This document shows, in pieces, positions 1 through 12,019 of a stretch of 64,000 nucleotides of DNA. The notes beneath the pieces were generated by a model that worked only from the letters and a program-made list of their open reading frames with translations, was not told the DNA's origin and ran no database searches. The stretch's first letter is position 1; each line of letters opens with the position of its first letter. Location: NCBI GenBank assembly GCA_037042185.1, contig JAXQJY010000030.1, forward strand, positions 806,001-870,000, read 5' to 3'. Origin of the DNA: Sordariomycetes sp. S80-01Y (lineage: Eukaryota; Ascomycota; Sordariomycetes). A program made the translations under genes and the position numbers.

Positions 1-1081
1 GTGATCAATGAGTAAAGTCTTAACCTCATCGCTTGCTCCAGCATTCCGTTATACCCGGCACCGATGACCAAGTCCTTGAAGTCGGCAAGGCTGATCGGCG
101 GACTTGGTGCATGCGGCTGGAGAGGCGCAGTCAGCCCGCGCCTGATTGGGCGGACTGGTGGTGGTTGGAACGTCAGGAGAGAATGTTTGCGATATTGAGC
201 CACCTCGATTCTCCTTGAAATAGTACAATAAGTAACAGCTCTTCGGATGAAAGTACATTGTCAACGTAATGGCGTTGCAACCGTAGTTTTAGGGCGCTGA
301 AGCGCATGATTGGGGCTGACGGCACACATGTCGACGACGTTAGCCATCGGGGAGAAACACAAAGTTTCCGTTCAACAAGGCCAATCTAACCTCCACATGT
401 CTTCATCAAACAGTGCGGCATCGTGATGCCGACAAGGGAGATCTCGGAGATGGATAGGAAGGTCATCGGGATCATGTGAGTTGCAACGGTTCAATCAGGC
501 ACCCAGATTTGGTCACGGGATCGTCCGGGTGGAGAATTAAAGCGTCCGTGCCCCAGGCTCCATTCCTTCTCGAAGGCTTCCGTGCATGGCCTAGCGTGGG
601 GCACGGCGCCCAGTGGCAGAGCCCATTGGGCAGCCTTGCCCAACCTTGCCGTCAAACCTCCAGCTTACATCTACACTGCCCCCCTAAACCCCCAGACGGC
701 GCGGCGCAAGTGGGCTGTCAGCCTCAACATGCCAAGTGGCGCTATGGCCCAGCTGCCGCTGTCCAGGCGCAGGTCGGGCGTAATTTGCGGGCTTCAGCAC
801 CGAGGTGACTCTTGACGCACTGAATCTACCCGAGTAGAGTTGAGCAAGATGACAGCTATGTCCAAGCATAAAAGGCAGCCTTGCCCAGGACTTTCGATCC
901 TGCATTTTGGCATATCACAAACCACAACAGTCTCTCGCTAATCATAAAGAGCGAGCCACAGCTTCAAAGTCCTTCACAAACCAAGCCTAACCAGATCCCA
1001 CTCAACTGATCACTACTTGGTATCTGGTCGACACTTCCTCACACCAACAACCCTAAGTCTACTCCTACCAACACCGCAGCC
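1..1081. other. Intergenic / flotillin promoter region
   Basis: No convincing gene is visible. The short open frames here lack ATG starts or family resemblance. A CATAAAAGG TATA-like stretch lies near 867-875. A C/A-rich, pyrimidine-biased leader runs up to the flotillin ATG at 1082, as expected for a fungal 5' UTR. Confidence 0.5.
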
Positions 1082-2560
1082 ATGTCCTACAGAATCTCCG
1101 CTCCGGACGAGTACCTCGCCATCACTGGCATGGGTGTCCGCACCGTCAAGATCACAAAGGCAACATGGGTCTGGCCACTCCAGCGCTGCATGCGCTTCAG
1201 CGTGCAGCCACACGACTACGCCATGGATCTGCAGGCCATGACCCGCGAGAAGCTCAACTTCAAGCTCCCCACCGTCTTCACCATCGGTCCGGACGTCAAC
1301 CAGCGCGGCGGCAACGCCGCCCAGTCCGACGGGGATGACCAGCGCGAGGACCGCGGCGACGCCCTGATGAAGTACGCCATGCTCCTGGCGGACGCGGGCG
1401 AGTCCAAGAAAAGCAGCGAGCAGCAAGCCCATGTCGAGTCCATCGTCAAGGGCATCATTGAGGGTGAGACCCGTGTGCTCGTCTCGAGCATGACGATGGA
1501 GGAGATCTTCACGGAGAGGGAGGTGTTCAAGAAGAGGATCTTCCGCAACATCGAGGGCGAGCTCATGCAGTTCGGTCTGAAGATCTACAACGCCAACGTC
1601 AAGGAGCTGCGCGACGCCCCCAACTCGGTCTACTTTGAGTCTCTGTCGCGGAAGGCTCACGAGGGTGCCACCAACCAGGCCCGTATCGACGTCGCCGAGG
1701 CTCAGCTTCGCGGTACCGTTGGAGAGGCCAAGCGTCGCGGTGAGCAGGACCGTGAGCTTGCCAAGATCAGCGCCGACACGGCGGTCCAGAAGACGGATCG
1801 CGATGTCGAGAGGGCGCAGGCCGAGGCAAAGATGCAGACCCAGCAGGCTGCCTTCAACCGAGAGGTTGAGATCGCCCGAGCGGAAGCCACGCGTGCCCTC
1901 GAGTCTCGCGACGAGGAGCTGCGCAAGAACGTTGAGAAGATCCGCGCCCAAGCTGAGACGGAGCGCCTCCGCGCCCAGCACGTCGTCAAGGCCACCATCG
2001 AGAGGGAGTCCGCCCAGCAGGCCGCCGACGCCGCCGCGTACGAAACTGAAGCCGCCGCCCGCGCCCAGGCCGAGTCCAAGCAGCGCACCGCCGACGGTGA
2101 CGCCTACGCCATCAGGACCGAGGCCGAGGCCCAAGCCTACGCTGCCCAGCAGGCCGCCGAGTCCGATGCCATCAGGCGCATCAAGGAAGCCGAGGGTATC
2201 TCCGCCCTTGCCGATGCCTACGGCAAGATGAGCGGTGCCTTCGGTGGCCCTGACGGTCTCATCAAGTGGCTCATGATTGAGCGCGGCACCTACGTCGAGC
2301 TGGCCAAGGCCAACGGCGCTGCCGTCAAGGGCATGGCTCCCAAGATCAGCGTGTGGAACACTGGCAACGCTGGATCTGGTGGCCAGGGCCAGAACCAGGA
2401 TCCTGCCGATACCATGAGGGGAGTCTACCAAATGCTGCCCCCGCTGATGAGCACGATCCACGAGCAGACCGGCATCTCCCTGCCTGAGTGGCAGTTCGGC
2501 AAGATGGCTGCTGGAACGGACGCTGTTCACAATGAGGGCAAGGTTAACGGCGCTCACTAA
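1082..2560 (+). CDS. Flotillin (SPFH/Band 7 membrane scaffold)
   Basis: Single-exon gene for 492 residues, ending in a double stop (TAA TAG). The N-terminal ~190 residues form an SPFH/Band 7 domain; the start (SYRISAPDEYLAITGMGV) and the segment LQAMTREKLNFKLPTVFTIG match fungal flotillins. Residues ~190-390 are an Ala/Glu/Arg-rich coiled coil with repeated EA dipeptides, typical of flotillin oligomerisation regions. The C-terminus is less structured. Flotillins are membrane-associated scaffolds of ordered microdomains; in filamentous fungi they are linked to sterol-rich plasma-membrane domains and hyphal growth. The first in-frame ATG was used. It converges with palA, leaving 417 bp between the stops. 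The long open frame on the opposite strand is a codon-bias shadow. Confidence 0.93.
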   Translation: MSYRISAPDEYLAITGMGVRTVKITKATWVWPLQRCMRFSVQPHDYAMDLQAMTREKLNFKLPTVFTIGPDVNQRGGNAAQSDGDDQREDRGDALMKYAMLLADAGESKKSSEQQAHVESIVKGIIEGETRVLVSSMTMEEIFTEREVFKKRIFRNIEGELMQFGLKIYNANVKELRDAPNSVYFESLSRKAHEGATNQARIDVAEAQLRGTVGEAKRRGEQDRELAKISADTAVQKTDRDVERAQAEAKMQTQQAAFNREVEIARAEATRALESRDEELRKNVEKIRAQAETERLRAQHVVKATIERESAQQAADAAAYETEAAARAQAESKQRTADGDAYAIRTEAEAQAYAAQQAAESDAIRRIKEAEGISALADAYGKMSGAFGGPDGLIKWLMIERGTYVELAKANGAAVKGMAPKISVWNTGNAGSGGQGQNQDPADTMRGVYQMLPPLMSTIHEQTGISLPEWQFGKMAAGTDAVHNEGKVNGAH

Positions 2561-2977
2561 TAGCGACCATCATCGAGCACGATACCCCGATTTTCATTTG
2601 TTTGACTTATAGACTGTATGATAGGAGAGGATGAGCGCTGTTTTTGATGCTCTAGATTGTGCTCTTTTTTGTCATATACCCATAGATGTCCTTTCTACTT
2701 TATTTATCAAATGCTATACCACACCACCTGTCCCTTTCGCTTCCCCTCCCCCTTACCTCGATTTGACGTCTATAATAAGTTGCAAAAAATCGACAAGAAT
2801 GGATTTAATCAGTCTGCCAATAGACTAACATGTATTAAGCCACCATGTCACATGTGTCACAACGAGGATTGGGCCGCGAACCAAAGCCCGACTATTATAT
2901 AGGTGCTTATCCAGTCGGTGATGTATCATGCATATTTCTTAAGAACAGGCAATGGCTGCCTGAGTGACTCCTTCTGT
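2561..2977. other. Convergent 3' intergenic region
   Basis: AT-richer spacer between the convergent 3' ends of flotillin and palA. It probably holds both 3' UTRs and poly(A) sites. Nothing else is visible. Confidence 0.5.
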
Positions 2978-5664
2978 CTATCCAAACCTTATGCCCGCAT
3001 TGGGATTCCACGTCCCACTGGGCGGCTGCTGCTGTCCCTGCCTCTGACCACTTGGTGGCGGGCCTCCCGATCCGAAGCGAATGCCCATATTCGGGTCCCA
3101 GGTCTGTGGAGCAACGGGCGTCGGCTGCTGTACGTTCCCGTTTCCTGCGTTGGGATTTCCTGCCCAAGATTGTACGCCAGCCTCCGGGATGTGGTGTGGT
3201 TGTGGAGGCGGTTGCGTTGGCTGGGTAGCGTAGTAATGCTGCTCTGGCGGTGGGTGCTGCTGCTGTTGTTGCTGCTGATTGATAGATAGGTTCGACAGCG
3301 TCGGCATGTTGATCTCCCTGTTCCTCGTCAGTATGCCTGTCCTAGACATCGATGTGGCAACTTACTCCTCCAAAGCCCGAGCCTGCATGTGGCGCTCCCC
3401 AACCCAGGCCTTGACCCTGTCCCTGAACCCTTGTCCGACGATTTTGTTCAAATCATTATAGAACTTCCTCGCTACCTCGATGTTATTAACCACCTCTTTG
3501 TACTTGAAGAAAGCATTATCAAGCCGCTGCAGCGCCTGCTCACGCTCCCTTGATCCCATGTTGCTTTTCTGACGTTTCTGTAATTCGAATTCGCGGTTCG
3601 CGCGTTCGACCTGGGAGAGAAGCTTGTCTTGTTCTTCTTGCTCTTTTTTGAGCGAATCGAACTCCGGCTCGTAGAGTTTGTCCAGGCGCTTGTCGAAGAA
3701 CGATTCGAAGTGGACTGGCTGTATCGCCACGGTGGGATATTGGCGTTCCAGACGGGCTGCTTCTTTCAGGATGTCGGGTTTTATGTCGTCGCGTTTGGTG
3801 TTTTCGCGAAGAGTCTCGACCTTTTTTCGTCGTCGGCTTTCGAGGCGGAGGACGTCGGAGTATGCAGAGCGTAGTTTACCAACTGCTTGCTTCATCTCAT
3901 CAGATATCTCTGGTCGTCGTGACGAGGGAACATAGTCCATCAATTGGCGATCAGTGCCACTGAGGATGCGCAGGAGGTCTTCGACCGCCGCAAACTTCTC
4001 CTTGACAACGCCGTCGCTGCTTATGCTGCTGCTGAGATAGCCTTCAATCTCACCGGCGACAGTCCGCAACTCGGCGCCCTTAGGGTCGGTCTGGGAGTCT
4101 GGGCGGGACCATCGGTCGGTACCGTATTTTCGGAGCAGTTTTTGATCTTCCTCCTCTTCCGATGCCAACGCGGCCTTACCCTCCTCGAATATCGCCAAGT
4201 CGTTGGACCTCAACTTGTCGATGTCGGCAAAACTTCTCCTCACTCTCTCGACCGCATCCGCTTGACGAATTTCCTCGGCATGCTGCACCAGAGATTGCGG
4301 CAGCCCTATTGGCTTCTCAATGGCTTGTAGAGATCCAGGAATGCCCAATTGTTCAAATAACGAGTGAATGCTGTCGTTGAGATTCTCCAGTTGCTGAATG
4401 ATCTGGTTGTTAACCATCTGATCCCTTCGGTCTTCGTATATCGAGATTGCAACGTGCACTGAGAACGGCACCAGCCTCGAGAACAAGGCTGGTCCGAATT
4501 CCTCCTTCTCTCCAATATACTTGTACGGGTCGGCCACCTGTGGTGGCGTCCGCGCAACAGCCATATTCGCGCGCTCAAGGATTTTGAGCTCAGATTTCGG
4601 CGGAACGGCGTCTACTATGGTTAGTGTCTTTGTGATCAACGGGCGAAACAAGCTTACGCAAATAAATGACATCGTTGTCCCTTTCCGCCCGCTTCAAGTC
4701 CTCCTCGACTTTCTTCTTCAACCCTAACAGATCATCCGCCACGACTTTGCTTAAGCCTCCACCCTTCGCCTCCTTAAGCCCTTCGTTAACGCATGCAACG
4801 GCGTCTTTCAACCGCGCAACTTCCTCACCAAACTTGCTCTTCTCAAGACAGTCGCATGCCGCTCTATACTGCGCGGCTGCGGCAAAGTGGTGATGCTTTG
4901 CCGTCATGTGGTGGATCCAAGCACTGCTGACCGCGTCGCTCTGCACCGCTGCCTCGCCAGCCAAGTTATACAGATCCGACACCCTGGTTGCAAGCTTGGC
5001 AATACTTGTGTCTTTGAAGCCCTCTGTCACAGCTTTCTGCCAAAAGCACTCTTGACTTTGCGCTAGCATAAGCTCCTTCATGCTATTCAATGTATGCTCG
5101 TCCATGTCTTCCGGCGGATCAGACATCCTTAACTCGGGAAGGATGTTTGTAACTATATGTTCCAGAGTTCCGGCCGAGAGAGAAAAATAATGCGCCGCAT
5201 TCTTCAGATCGGCCGCGTTGCTTCGGGAAGTGTTGACGCCGAGTTGGGAGTAGAGCGAGGCGAGGTTGTAGAGGATGTTCATGAGCTCGAACTTGAGATT
5301 GTTGCGGACGTTGGGTCTTTCGGTGTTGTAGCCTATCGCAGGATACCAGGTGAACTCGGCGCCTATCTACAGCAAGATGTTAGCAGTTTCTGAGGCCATT
5401 CAGGCCGCCGTGACGCACATCGATGGGAAATTTGCCGCTTATCCAGACCAGCTGGGCGGCGTACTTCTGCAGCTTGACTATACCGCTCGGGTGTGGCTCG
5501 CGAACGTTCACAGCATCTCGGCGCAGATCGTCGATGATCTCGAGGTCATTCTTGAACATGTCGGGATGCTGGTCGTACTTGTGGTTGATGTAGCTGCGAA
5601 TGACGGCGGAAAGGGACAGCTGCGCGCCCTTCCGAAAGGGGAGCGATATGTCTTTGCTATGCAT
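2978..5664 (-). CDS. palA: pH-response regulator PalA/Rim20 (Bro1-domain protein)
   Basis: Four exons: 5664-5419, 5366-4658, 4614-3366 and 3317-2978, joined in frame for 847 residues. All three introns (52, 43 and 48 bp) have GT/AG ends. The N-terminal ~390 residues are a Bro1 domain (RKGAQLSLSAVIRSYINHKY; IGAEFTWYPAIGYNTERP; WIHHMTAKHHHFAAAAQYR), closely matching Aspergillus PalA from memory. Residues ~400-730 form the coiled-coil V domain. The tail is Gln/Pro-rich and ends in a duplicated WDPNMGIRFG-like motif. PalA binds ESCRT-III on endosomal or plasma membranes and YPXL/I motifs in PacC, helping the PalB protease cleave PacC at alkaline pH. It is slightly longer than the Aspergillus protein (~800). 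The 43 bp intron is short; a TAG three bases on is an alternative acceptor that keeps frame. Confidence 0.95.
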
Positions 5665-6665
5665 GGGTTAACGAAGAAGGTCAACAGCATGTTGCAATAC
5701 CCACCCGGCCATATTACCGGAAGACGCCTTGCGCTTGGAGGATGCGTGGCGTTGCGAGGAAGTTCGCGAAAGAACAACCAAAGTTGAAATCCGGAGCTGC
5801 AGTGTACTGAGGTGTTGTTGAACATGACCTCATACCAAAATACTTGGAGGGGCAGTTGTCAGGGTGACTAAGCGCCCAATACGGCCATATCCCGCCGATC
5901 AGTCAGTCACAATTCCGAGGTGTCACCAGATCCATCACAGATAAAGCAGCCAGAGTTGTACAGATAGCTTCAATTAGCTTTTATCATAGTGGCCTGTGGC
6001 TCAGTCGTCACAAGCTCAAATATCCACTCAAATTCCGTCCACATTTAGCCCGCCACGAGCTCAGCACTCAAGAGTGGCCTCCATTTGTCGCTTGTTGGTC
6101 ATGAAAAGACGACAAAAGTTATGTACACCACGCCAGTCATTTGTCTATAACCACCATGCGGTACCAAGATCCCGCTTGATTCGAAGAAGAGAGTGTAAAG
6201 AGGAAATGTCGGCCGTATCTAGGGCGGAGCGTAGATCGAGGATATCCGAAACCAAAATGCTAAACAGCCGGTGTCATGAGAAATAAGAACGCCCTCCTCG
6301 ATCCGCCGCCAGGAAAGGGGGTAGTAAAACAGAGTAATGATCCAGGAAAGGTATAAATGCCGCCCGAGTCTTTCCTCGGGCAAGCCACCGGAACGCCGTC
6401 CTCCAAATATGTTGCATGCAGATCTATGCATTCGCGCACAATGTGTGCTCATGTTGATGGCAAAAACCGTATGTTATGGTATCTGCCAGTCTCAACTCGG
6501 CGCGGGGTAGTCGCCGCTCGTGGTGCCCGGTAGTCTAGCCTTCGTACTATGTGCGTAGAGCTTAGACAGAGCCCGCGGCGCTATCGTCGATATTTTTTCC
6601 CATGCCCTCCAGGGGGGTCGTCAATAGGAAATCAAGTTCCGTGGAGACGCACGTGGGTACCGTCG
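5665..6665. other. Intergenic region upstream of palA
   Basis: Promoter side of palA and 3' side of the GT31 gene. The open frames present lack ATG starts and recognisable domains, so no gene is supported. Confidence 0.4.
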
Positions 6666-8498
6666 TTACGAGGGGATCCAGACCAGCTCAATTACGCCGT
6701 CAATGTTGCTCATTGGCGAGCCGTCTTCGTGAACCCAACGCTCGTCATCCTTCTTGCGCGTGTATGTCTGGAGGACGGAGGAATCGGAGCGGACCTCGGA
6801 TTCAACAAGTTCCCAGGCAATCTTCTTGCCAGTCTTGTGCAGATTCGGCCGCTGAGGCCCAAACATGAAGTCCAGATTCCATCCTTTATCCTCGGGGGCG
6901 GCAAAGAGTGTGGCCTCTTGCTGGGCGTAGTCCCAGTCAATGCCACCAGGGTAGTGCGCGATAGAGTAGCCCGAGATGACGAACTCATCCTTTGTCTGGA
7001 AGCGCTGCAGACTGCAGTCTTCACCGCAAGTGTGAGCGATCTTGGTGTATTGACCAGGTCGGGCGTTGTGCCAACCTCCGCCGCGGTAGTGGTGCAGAGA
7101 CAGAGGCTGGATACCCCATTCGTAAAAGCCGCTGGGGTCGCCGAAGAAGTCGAGTTGCCACAGGTTCCAGATTGTCGTCAAGCGGGTGTCCGTGTTCTCG
7201 TAGATGCACTTGCGGAGAAGAATATCACCCTGAGGTCCCCAGCCTGAGTTGGACTCAAGGATCTTCTCCTCAGACGTGCAGCTCGAGTAAAGCTCAGTGA
7301 TTTTCTCAGCCATGGGAACAGAAAGGAAGACACCAGCACCTCCGAACGCTTGGGAGCCATGTCGGTCAATGGCGCCCACGTCCTCAGAAAGGGTGCCGAT
7401 GTACATCATGCGGTTGTGGTTGTACTTCTCCATCTCCGCCTTGAGCTTATGCATGTTGGGGAAGAAAGTATCGTCGTCGCAAGTAACAAGCCACTTCTTC
7501 TTGGGTGTATCACGGTGGGTGTACAAGGTCGGGACGAGGTTTATGTAACGTACAGCCATCTCGACGGAAGAGTCGCTGTGATAGACGTCGACATCGATAC
7601 CAACGTCACCAAGCAGGTTGGCAACCTCCTGAAGCTCCTCGTCGCTGGCGTCGAGAAGCATGAGGAGGAGCTTGCCACCGTTCGTGCGGCCACGGCTGTC
7701 GGTCAGCCAGAAGATCCACTCGTTGATCGGGGTGGTGTTCGGATCCATGAAGCGGCCGTAGGTGGTGGATACACCGAACATGAAGTCGGAGGCATTGACA
7801 GTCGAGGGCAGGCCAGATCTAGGGACTTGGACCTCGAGGGGCTCGGCGCATGACTGGTGACCGTAAGTCTGGCCAAGCTCGACGGTTTTGAACTTGGAGG
7901 GCAGGAGACGCTGGTCAAGGCGGGTCATGGACTTGCGCTCGAGACCATCTGTGCGGGTGAAGCGAATGTAGCGCTTCATGTACTGGAACTTGTCGTCGAG
8001 CCTGTTGCGCTCCTTGACTTCTCGCAGGTGCTCCATGTCGATTTCGCAGTTGGGAACGTGATCGCTCTGGGGCTCGAACTGGGCGAGGGCCGGGTCCTGA
8101 GGAGGGGGCATCGGTGTCGATTGATCCAGAGGCTGCTGCTCAGGAACGACGCCAGTGGTCTGAACGCCCGTCTTGCGCAGGATCTGCGAACGCACGTCAG
8201 AGGCCTGCTCGCTCCTCAGCGTGATGGCCAAAATGACCAGCACACAGATGGCGGCGAGCAGGATCCTGGTGCACGAGTTGCGCATAGTGACGTTGTTTGT
8301 GATTGGCAGCTTGGCTCCCATGATATTGTTCGAAGGTTGGCGGGCAGGCACAGGTGACGGCAGCGGTGACGGGCTGCGTCTTAGAGGCGACGAGGACCGG
8401 CCTCCAGTGGGGTCCCAATTGCCGCTCGAAGGGGTCGACCGATGTCTAAAGACGCTTCGCGAGTGCTGGTGTCCTCTCGGGCGGTTTTCGGAGGGCAT
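6666..8498 (-). CDS. Family 31 (Fringe-like) glycosyltransferase, type II membrane protein
   Basis: Single exon, 610 residues. The ATG at 8498 is the first in this frame; the open frame upstream contains no ATG. The Ser/Pro/Arg-rich cytosolic tail (~75 residues) is followed by one membrane segment at about 79-94 (ILLAAICVLVILAITL), giving a type II Golgi topology. The lumenal domain carries a DxD-type metal site, DDD at 341-343 within KKWLVTCDDDTFFPNM, and the Fringe-like block FGGAGVFLSVPMAEKI. This supports a GT31-fold beta-1,3-type transferase using a nucleotide sugar and Mn2+. The precise donor and acceptor cannot be read from sequence. Many filamentous fungi have uncharacterised paralogues of this kind. 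Confidence 0.88.
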   Translation of the reverse strand: MPSENRPRGHQHSRSVFRHRSTPSSGNWDPTGGRSSSPLRRSPSPLPSPVPARQPSNNIMGAKLPITNNVTMRNSCTRILLAAICVLVILAITLRSEQASDVRSQILRKTGVQTTGVVPEQQPLDQSTPMPPPQDPALAQFEPQSDHVPNCEIDMEHLREVKERNRLDDKFQYMKRYIRFTRTDGLERKSMTRLDQRLLPSKFKTVELGQTYGHQSCAEPLEVQVPRSGLPSTVNASDFMFGVSTTYGRFMDPNTTPINEWIFWLTDSRGRTNGGKLLLMLLDASDEELQEVANLLGDVGIDVDVYHSDSSVEMAVRYINLVPTLYTHRDTPKKKWLVTCDDDTFFPNMHKLKAEMEKYNHNRMMYIGTLSEDVGAIDRHGSQAFGGAGVFLSVPMAEKITELYSSCTSEEKILESNSGWGPQGDILLRKCIYENTDTRLTTIWNLWQLDFFGDPSGFYEWGIQPLSLHHYRGGGWHNARPGQYTKIAHTCGEDCSLQRFQTKDEFVISGYSIAHYPGGIDWDYAQQEATLFAAPEDKGWNLDFMFGPQRPNLHKTGKKIAWELVESEVRSDSSVLQTYTRKKDDERWVHEDGSPMSNIDGVIELVWIPS

Positions 8499-11400
8499 CA
8501 ATTGCCAAGGTAAGGAGGTGAATACGGGGTGGTAAGGTTGAATCGAAGACGCACGAGGTGTGGTATTGGAAGCGGTAGGCGGTAACGGTTGGGTGCTGTA
8601 GCGAGCGTGGCAGATCAGGAGTGATCCAAAAGGTGGTGCGCAAAAATACCCGAGACGCAGCAAGCAGCAGAACGAGGGTTGGGGTCGGAAGCAGAGGTGT
8701 TTTCAAGCGGGAGGAAGGGGGGAGGAGGTTGACAAGGTGAGGCAGCGGAAACGAGACGAAGCTGAGGATGAGGACGGAGAGAAGGAGGAGGAAAGGAGAC
8801 AAAATGAGGTGAGAGATGCTTTGCCAGCCAGGGGTCGTCGTGGAGAAGATGCGCAATGCTGGAGCGACGGTGGGAGTGGTGCAGTGGCTCCAGTGGGCCC
8901 AGTCCCTGCTGCAGCAGCTGGAACCCCCCCGGGCCGAGTTGCTCAGTGGCTTCAGAGGACGTCCAGCGGCTGGACGGCGCTGAAGCGATGATGAATCGGC
9001 ACAGTGCGACAATGGAAAATTCGCATCCCAAAGTTCTTTCACCTCTTCAGGTCGTAAGTGATGGATGAGTTGGCGATACCCTCGAGGACGAAAACCTGCG
9101 GTACCATTTTAGACTTCTCGTTTGGACGCCATGGGCTGACCCTTTGAAAATTCCGGGTTCTTAGCTCTGAGCTTACTGTAAGATGCCTTACAGTCAGACT
9201 ATCGTTGAAGGCTTGACGAGCGCACACCTGCACGCATGCACAGCGACCCGGGGCAGGCCTCTGATTTGCTGGCCGGATGGCCAAAGTGTGGCTCTCAGGG
9301 GCGAGCGGATTGGACGGCCACTTGATCTGCACAACAAATGAGCGCTCCACAAGCAAAACCGCTGCGCTCAGGACAGGTCATCAACTTTTACGGTTTCTTC
9401 ACCCCGGTGAGATCAACGAGATGGGCAGCGAACAACAAACTTTGGCAATGCCTCGTGGCCTCTGCGGATGCCCTGAGCATCACCACGGCAAAGACGTGAG
9501 CCCTGGCAGCAGTCAGCTGCCTGGAGCCAGAGTCTCTTCGCCCTTACACTAGGTGCCGAGTCTTCAACGTGCCTTGGCGGGCTTTCATCGCGGCCTATCA
9601 CGGCATCCACGTAGTATCAGGACTTGCCTGATCGGTGCAGATGGCTCCGTGTTGCACTCGGCAGACACTGGCAGCGGAGGGGTACGATGGTATCCCTTGC
9701 CCAGAAGATTGTTCCGCTTCCTTGTGCGTCTTCGATTCTAAAGCTTCTTCTCCGTCGTTGTCGTACAATATGGCCGTAATCCAAGATCTGTAACAGTATC
9801 ATCGCTGCCGCCCACAGACAAGGACGGACCACATTGCGCCATCCGCCCCATTCCTCTTTGGGTATCTAGCAGCCGCAGCTCATTTCCTCAACAGCGGGCT
9901 GATCACTGATAACCCGACAGTAGCTTCTCGCTGGCCTCGTTCGACGCCAAACTCAGTCCAGGATCGTAGATGGGACCTCATCCGGAGCATATGTATCCCG
10001 TGCTGTACGGAGTACTGTGCTTTGCTTCTGTGGGAAGCGTAGTTCCCGGTCGACGGGCCTCTAGATTCTAATGGCCGCAACCGCGTTGCCGTGGGGCTGT
10101 GCGACATGCACGCACCAGTGTCAGAAAGTCAAAAGTCAAACGCCGCGCCCGAGACACCACCATGTGAGTTTACTAGCACACGAGGCATTCCAGCCAGGGC
10201 AACATGATGCTATTTTCTATCATTTATTATGGAGAACTTTTACGCGCGTCATCTCGCTGCGCCAGCTACAGCACTGCGTACCTTATGAAAGACCTGAGCG
10301 AGCGATGCGCTAACAATTTCTCGAGGCCGACTCACCCTTGAAAGGGGCCGGCCGGTGGGCCACGTTCGACAAGCTTTTTGTCCATTGTTCGTGCAGGGGC
10401 ATCCGAGGCCTCAGAAAGCTTGGCTTGGGACTGTCTCTAAGGCACTTCGCAGGCCACGCACCACCTCCACTGCAGGTATCGCCACTGTGCTTGGACAGTG
10501 TCCGCACGGTTCCGCGAATGGTGGCATCCCATCGTCAGCGTTTGCGTCTTGAAACGCTCAGAGCAGACACCCGCTTAGCCCGCTGCAGAGCCCCCATACG
10601 ATTCCACTGCCCTCGTTCCCTATGGCCCAAGCAATATATCAAGGTTTGCACTGCCATTCTCCACGGTTCGGGGCTCGACTGCCAGGTCCATGCCAGGGGC
10701 CGCGCCAGGTGCCATGCATCGCCAACAGCAACAGAATCGAGGGCGAGTCAACTTGAATCCGAAACGAGCACGCGATCAGCTAGGAGTCGCGAGTCGTTCT
10801 GGGTGGCCATAGTTGCCGCCCGGCTGGGCCTTCTGCCGCGCTGACTTCCAAGACATGCAGTCACTATTTGCACCGACTCGTAAGCCTCGCCTTCTCCCAG
10901 AGCCGTCGGCGCATGACCCTCCCGACGCCGAACACGAAGCCCAAGGGCGAGGCCGACGTTGAGACGAGCACCAAAGTCCCAGCCACATCTGCGGACGACG
11001 CCGCACGCAACAGCAATCTCGAGTTGCTGGCCAGCGGCGATGCAGACGACCCTCGTGTTTGCGACCCGATGGCATCTGTCTCACCTGACCTTCGGACAGA
11101 ACCACGTATCCCGGTGCGCTTCGACCTCGGGGCGCTGGTGTTGATGATCTATTGATCCAGCTCTGCCGTTGCTGAGTACGCATACGACGTACGAGCCGCT
11201 GCAGGTGCACGCACTGGCCACCAATTGCTGCCACTGTGGACCAGGGGCCCCTGCAGATCTGTCAATCCGTCACAGATTGACGCGTTGCGTCCAGCGGTAC
11301 GACCGAAGCAAATGCCTCTGTGCTCTTCTGAAACTCATCTCCGACCACGTAAAAGCGTCGAGACCCTTTCATGAGGCTCCGTTGGCAAGATACCGTCCAT

Positions 11401-12019
11401 ACATGATATGGATACGCGGTTGACCTTGGCAAGGCCGAGGCTGGTCTCTGAAGTAAGGATGCACGTCATCTTGGTTCGTCGGCTGGCAAGCCGTCTCGGC
11501 GCTTGGAGGTCGGTCACGATGCTTGGGCGCTCGCTGCACGTCAGAGAAAGGGGCAGCGGTTGAAGCCGCTCCGCGAGGAAAAAGGTCGCCGACCACGATC
11601 ACCTTTCCCGCATATAGGTGGACTTGTGCAGTGTAGGACGCTTATCGACCCTTTCGAGCTTCTCTTCCAAGAAGGTCACTGCCGAACGATGCGCGCATCG
11701 ATCCTCCGGCGCCGGGACTTGCGAATCGTGGGCAGGACTTCCCGCTGTTGGGAAGCCCATGCCTGTCCACAACGACGTCACTGTTCCCGACAAGGAATGT
11801 CGCAGTCAAGACCTCGACGATGACGTCCAGACGGCCTGCCCCGCGACATGTTTCACTTAGTTATGAAGCCATCGCGAATTGGTCTACCGGGGAATGCGGC
11901 CGGACCGGTCAATGAACGGTGGGCTCGGCACGGAGAGTCAGCGGGCGGAGGCCGGCGGTAGGGGCCTACTTGATGCGCTGCACGTGGCTTGTGAACCTCG
12001 TACCAGCAATCCGACTCCC
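8499..12019. other. 3.5 kb stretch without a convincing gene
   Basis: The first ~560 bp (8499-9060) is the GT31 leader/promoter. Beyond it, many 60-170 codon frames exist on both strands, but none shows a domain, a signal peptide with cysteine pattern, or a sensible splice series. Base composition looks ordinary, so this is not an obvious mutated repeat relic. A small perfect hairpin lies at 9175-9194. Non-coding transcripts or small multi-exon genes cannot be excluded. Confidence 0.45.
9175..9194. repeat. 20 bp perfect hairpin (8 bp arms)
   Basis: ACTGTAAG, then ATGC, then CTTACAGT: a perfect inverted repeat with a 4-base loop, about 680 bp upstream of the GT31 start codon. It could be a protein-binding palindrome or a chance feature. 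Confidence 0.4.

Noticed and set aside
1013-2557. 514-codon open frame antisense to flotillin
   Set aside because: A shadow of strong GC3 codon bias: Leu/Gly/Val-rich, no domain, no ATG at the listed start, and the sense frame is an unmistakable flotillin.
8499-8663. N-terminal extension of the GT31 enzyme
   Set aside because: The upstream codons are open but start from TTG only; the ATG at 8498 gives a normal type II anchor.
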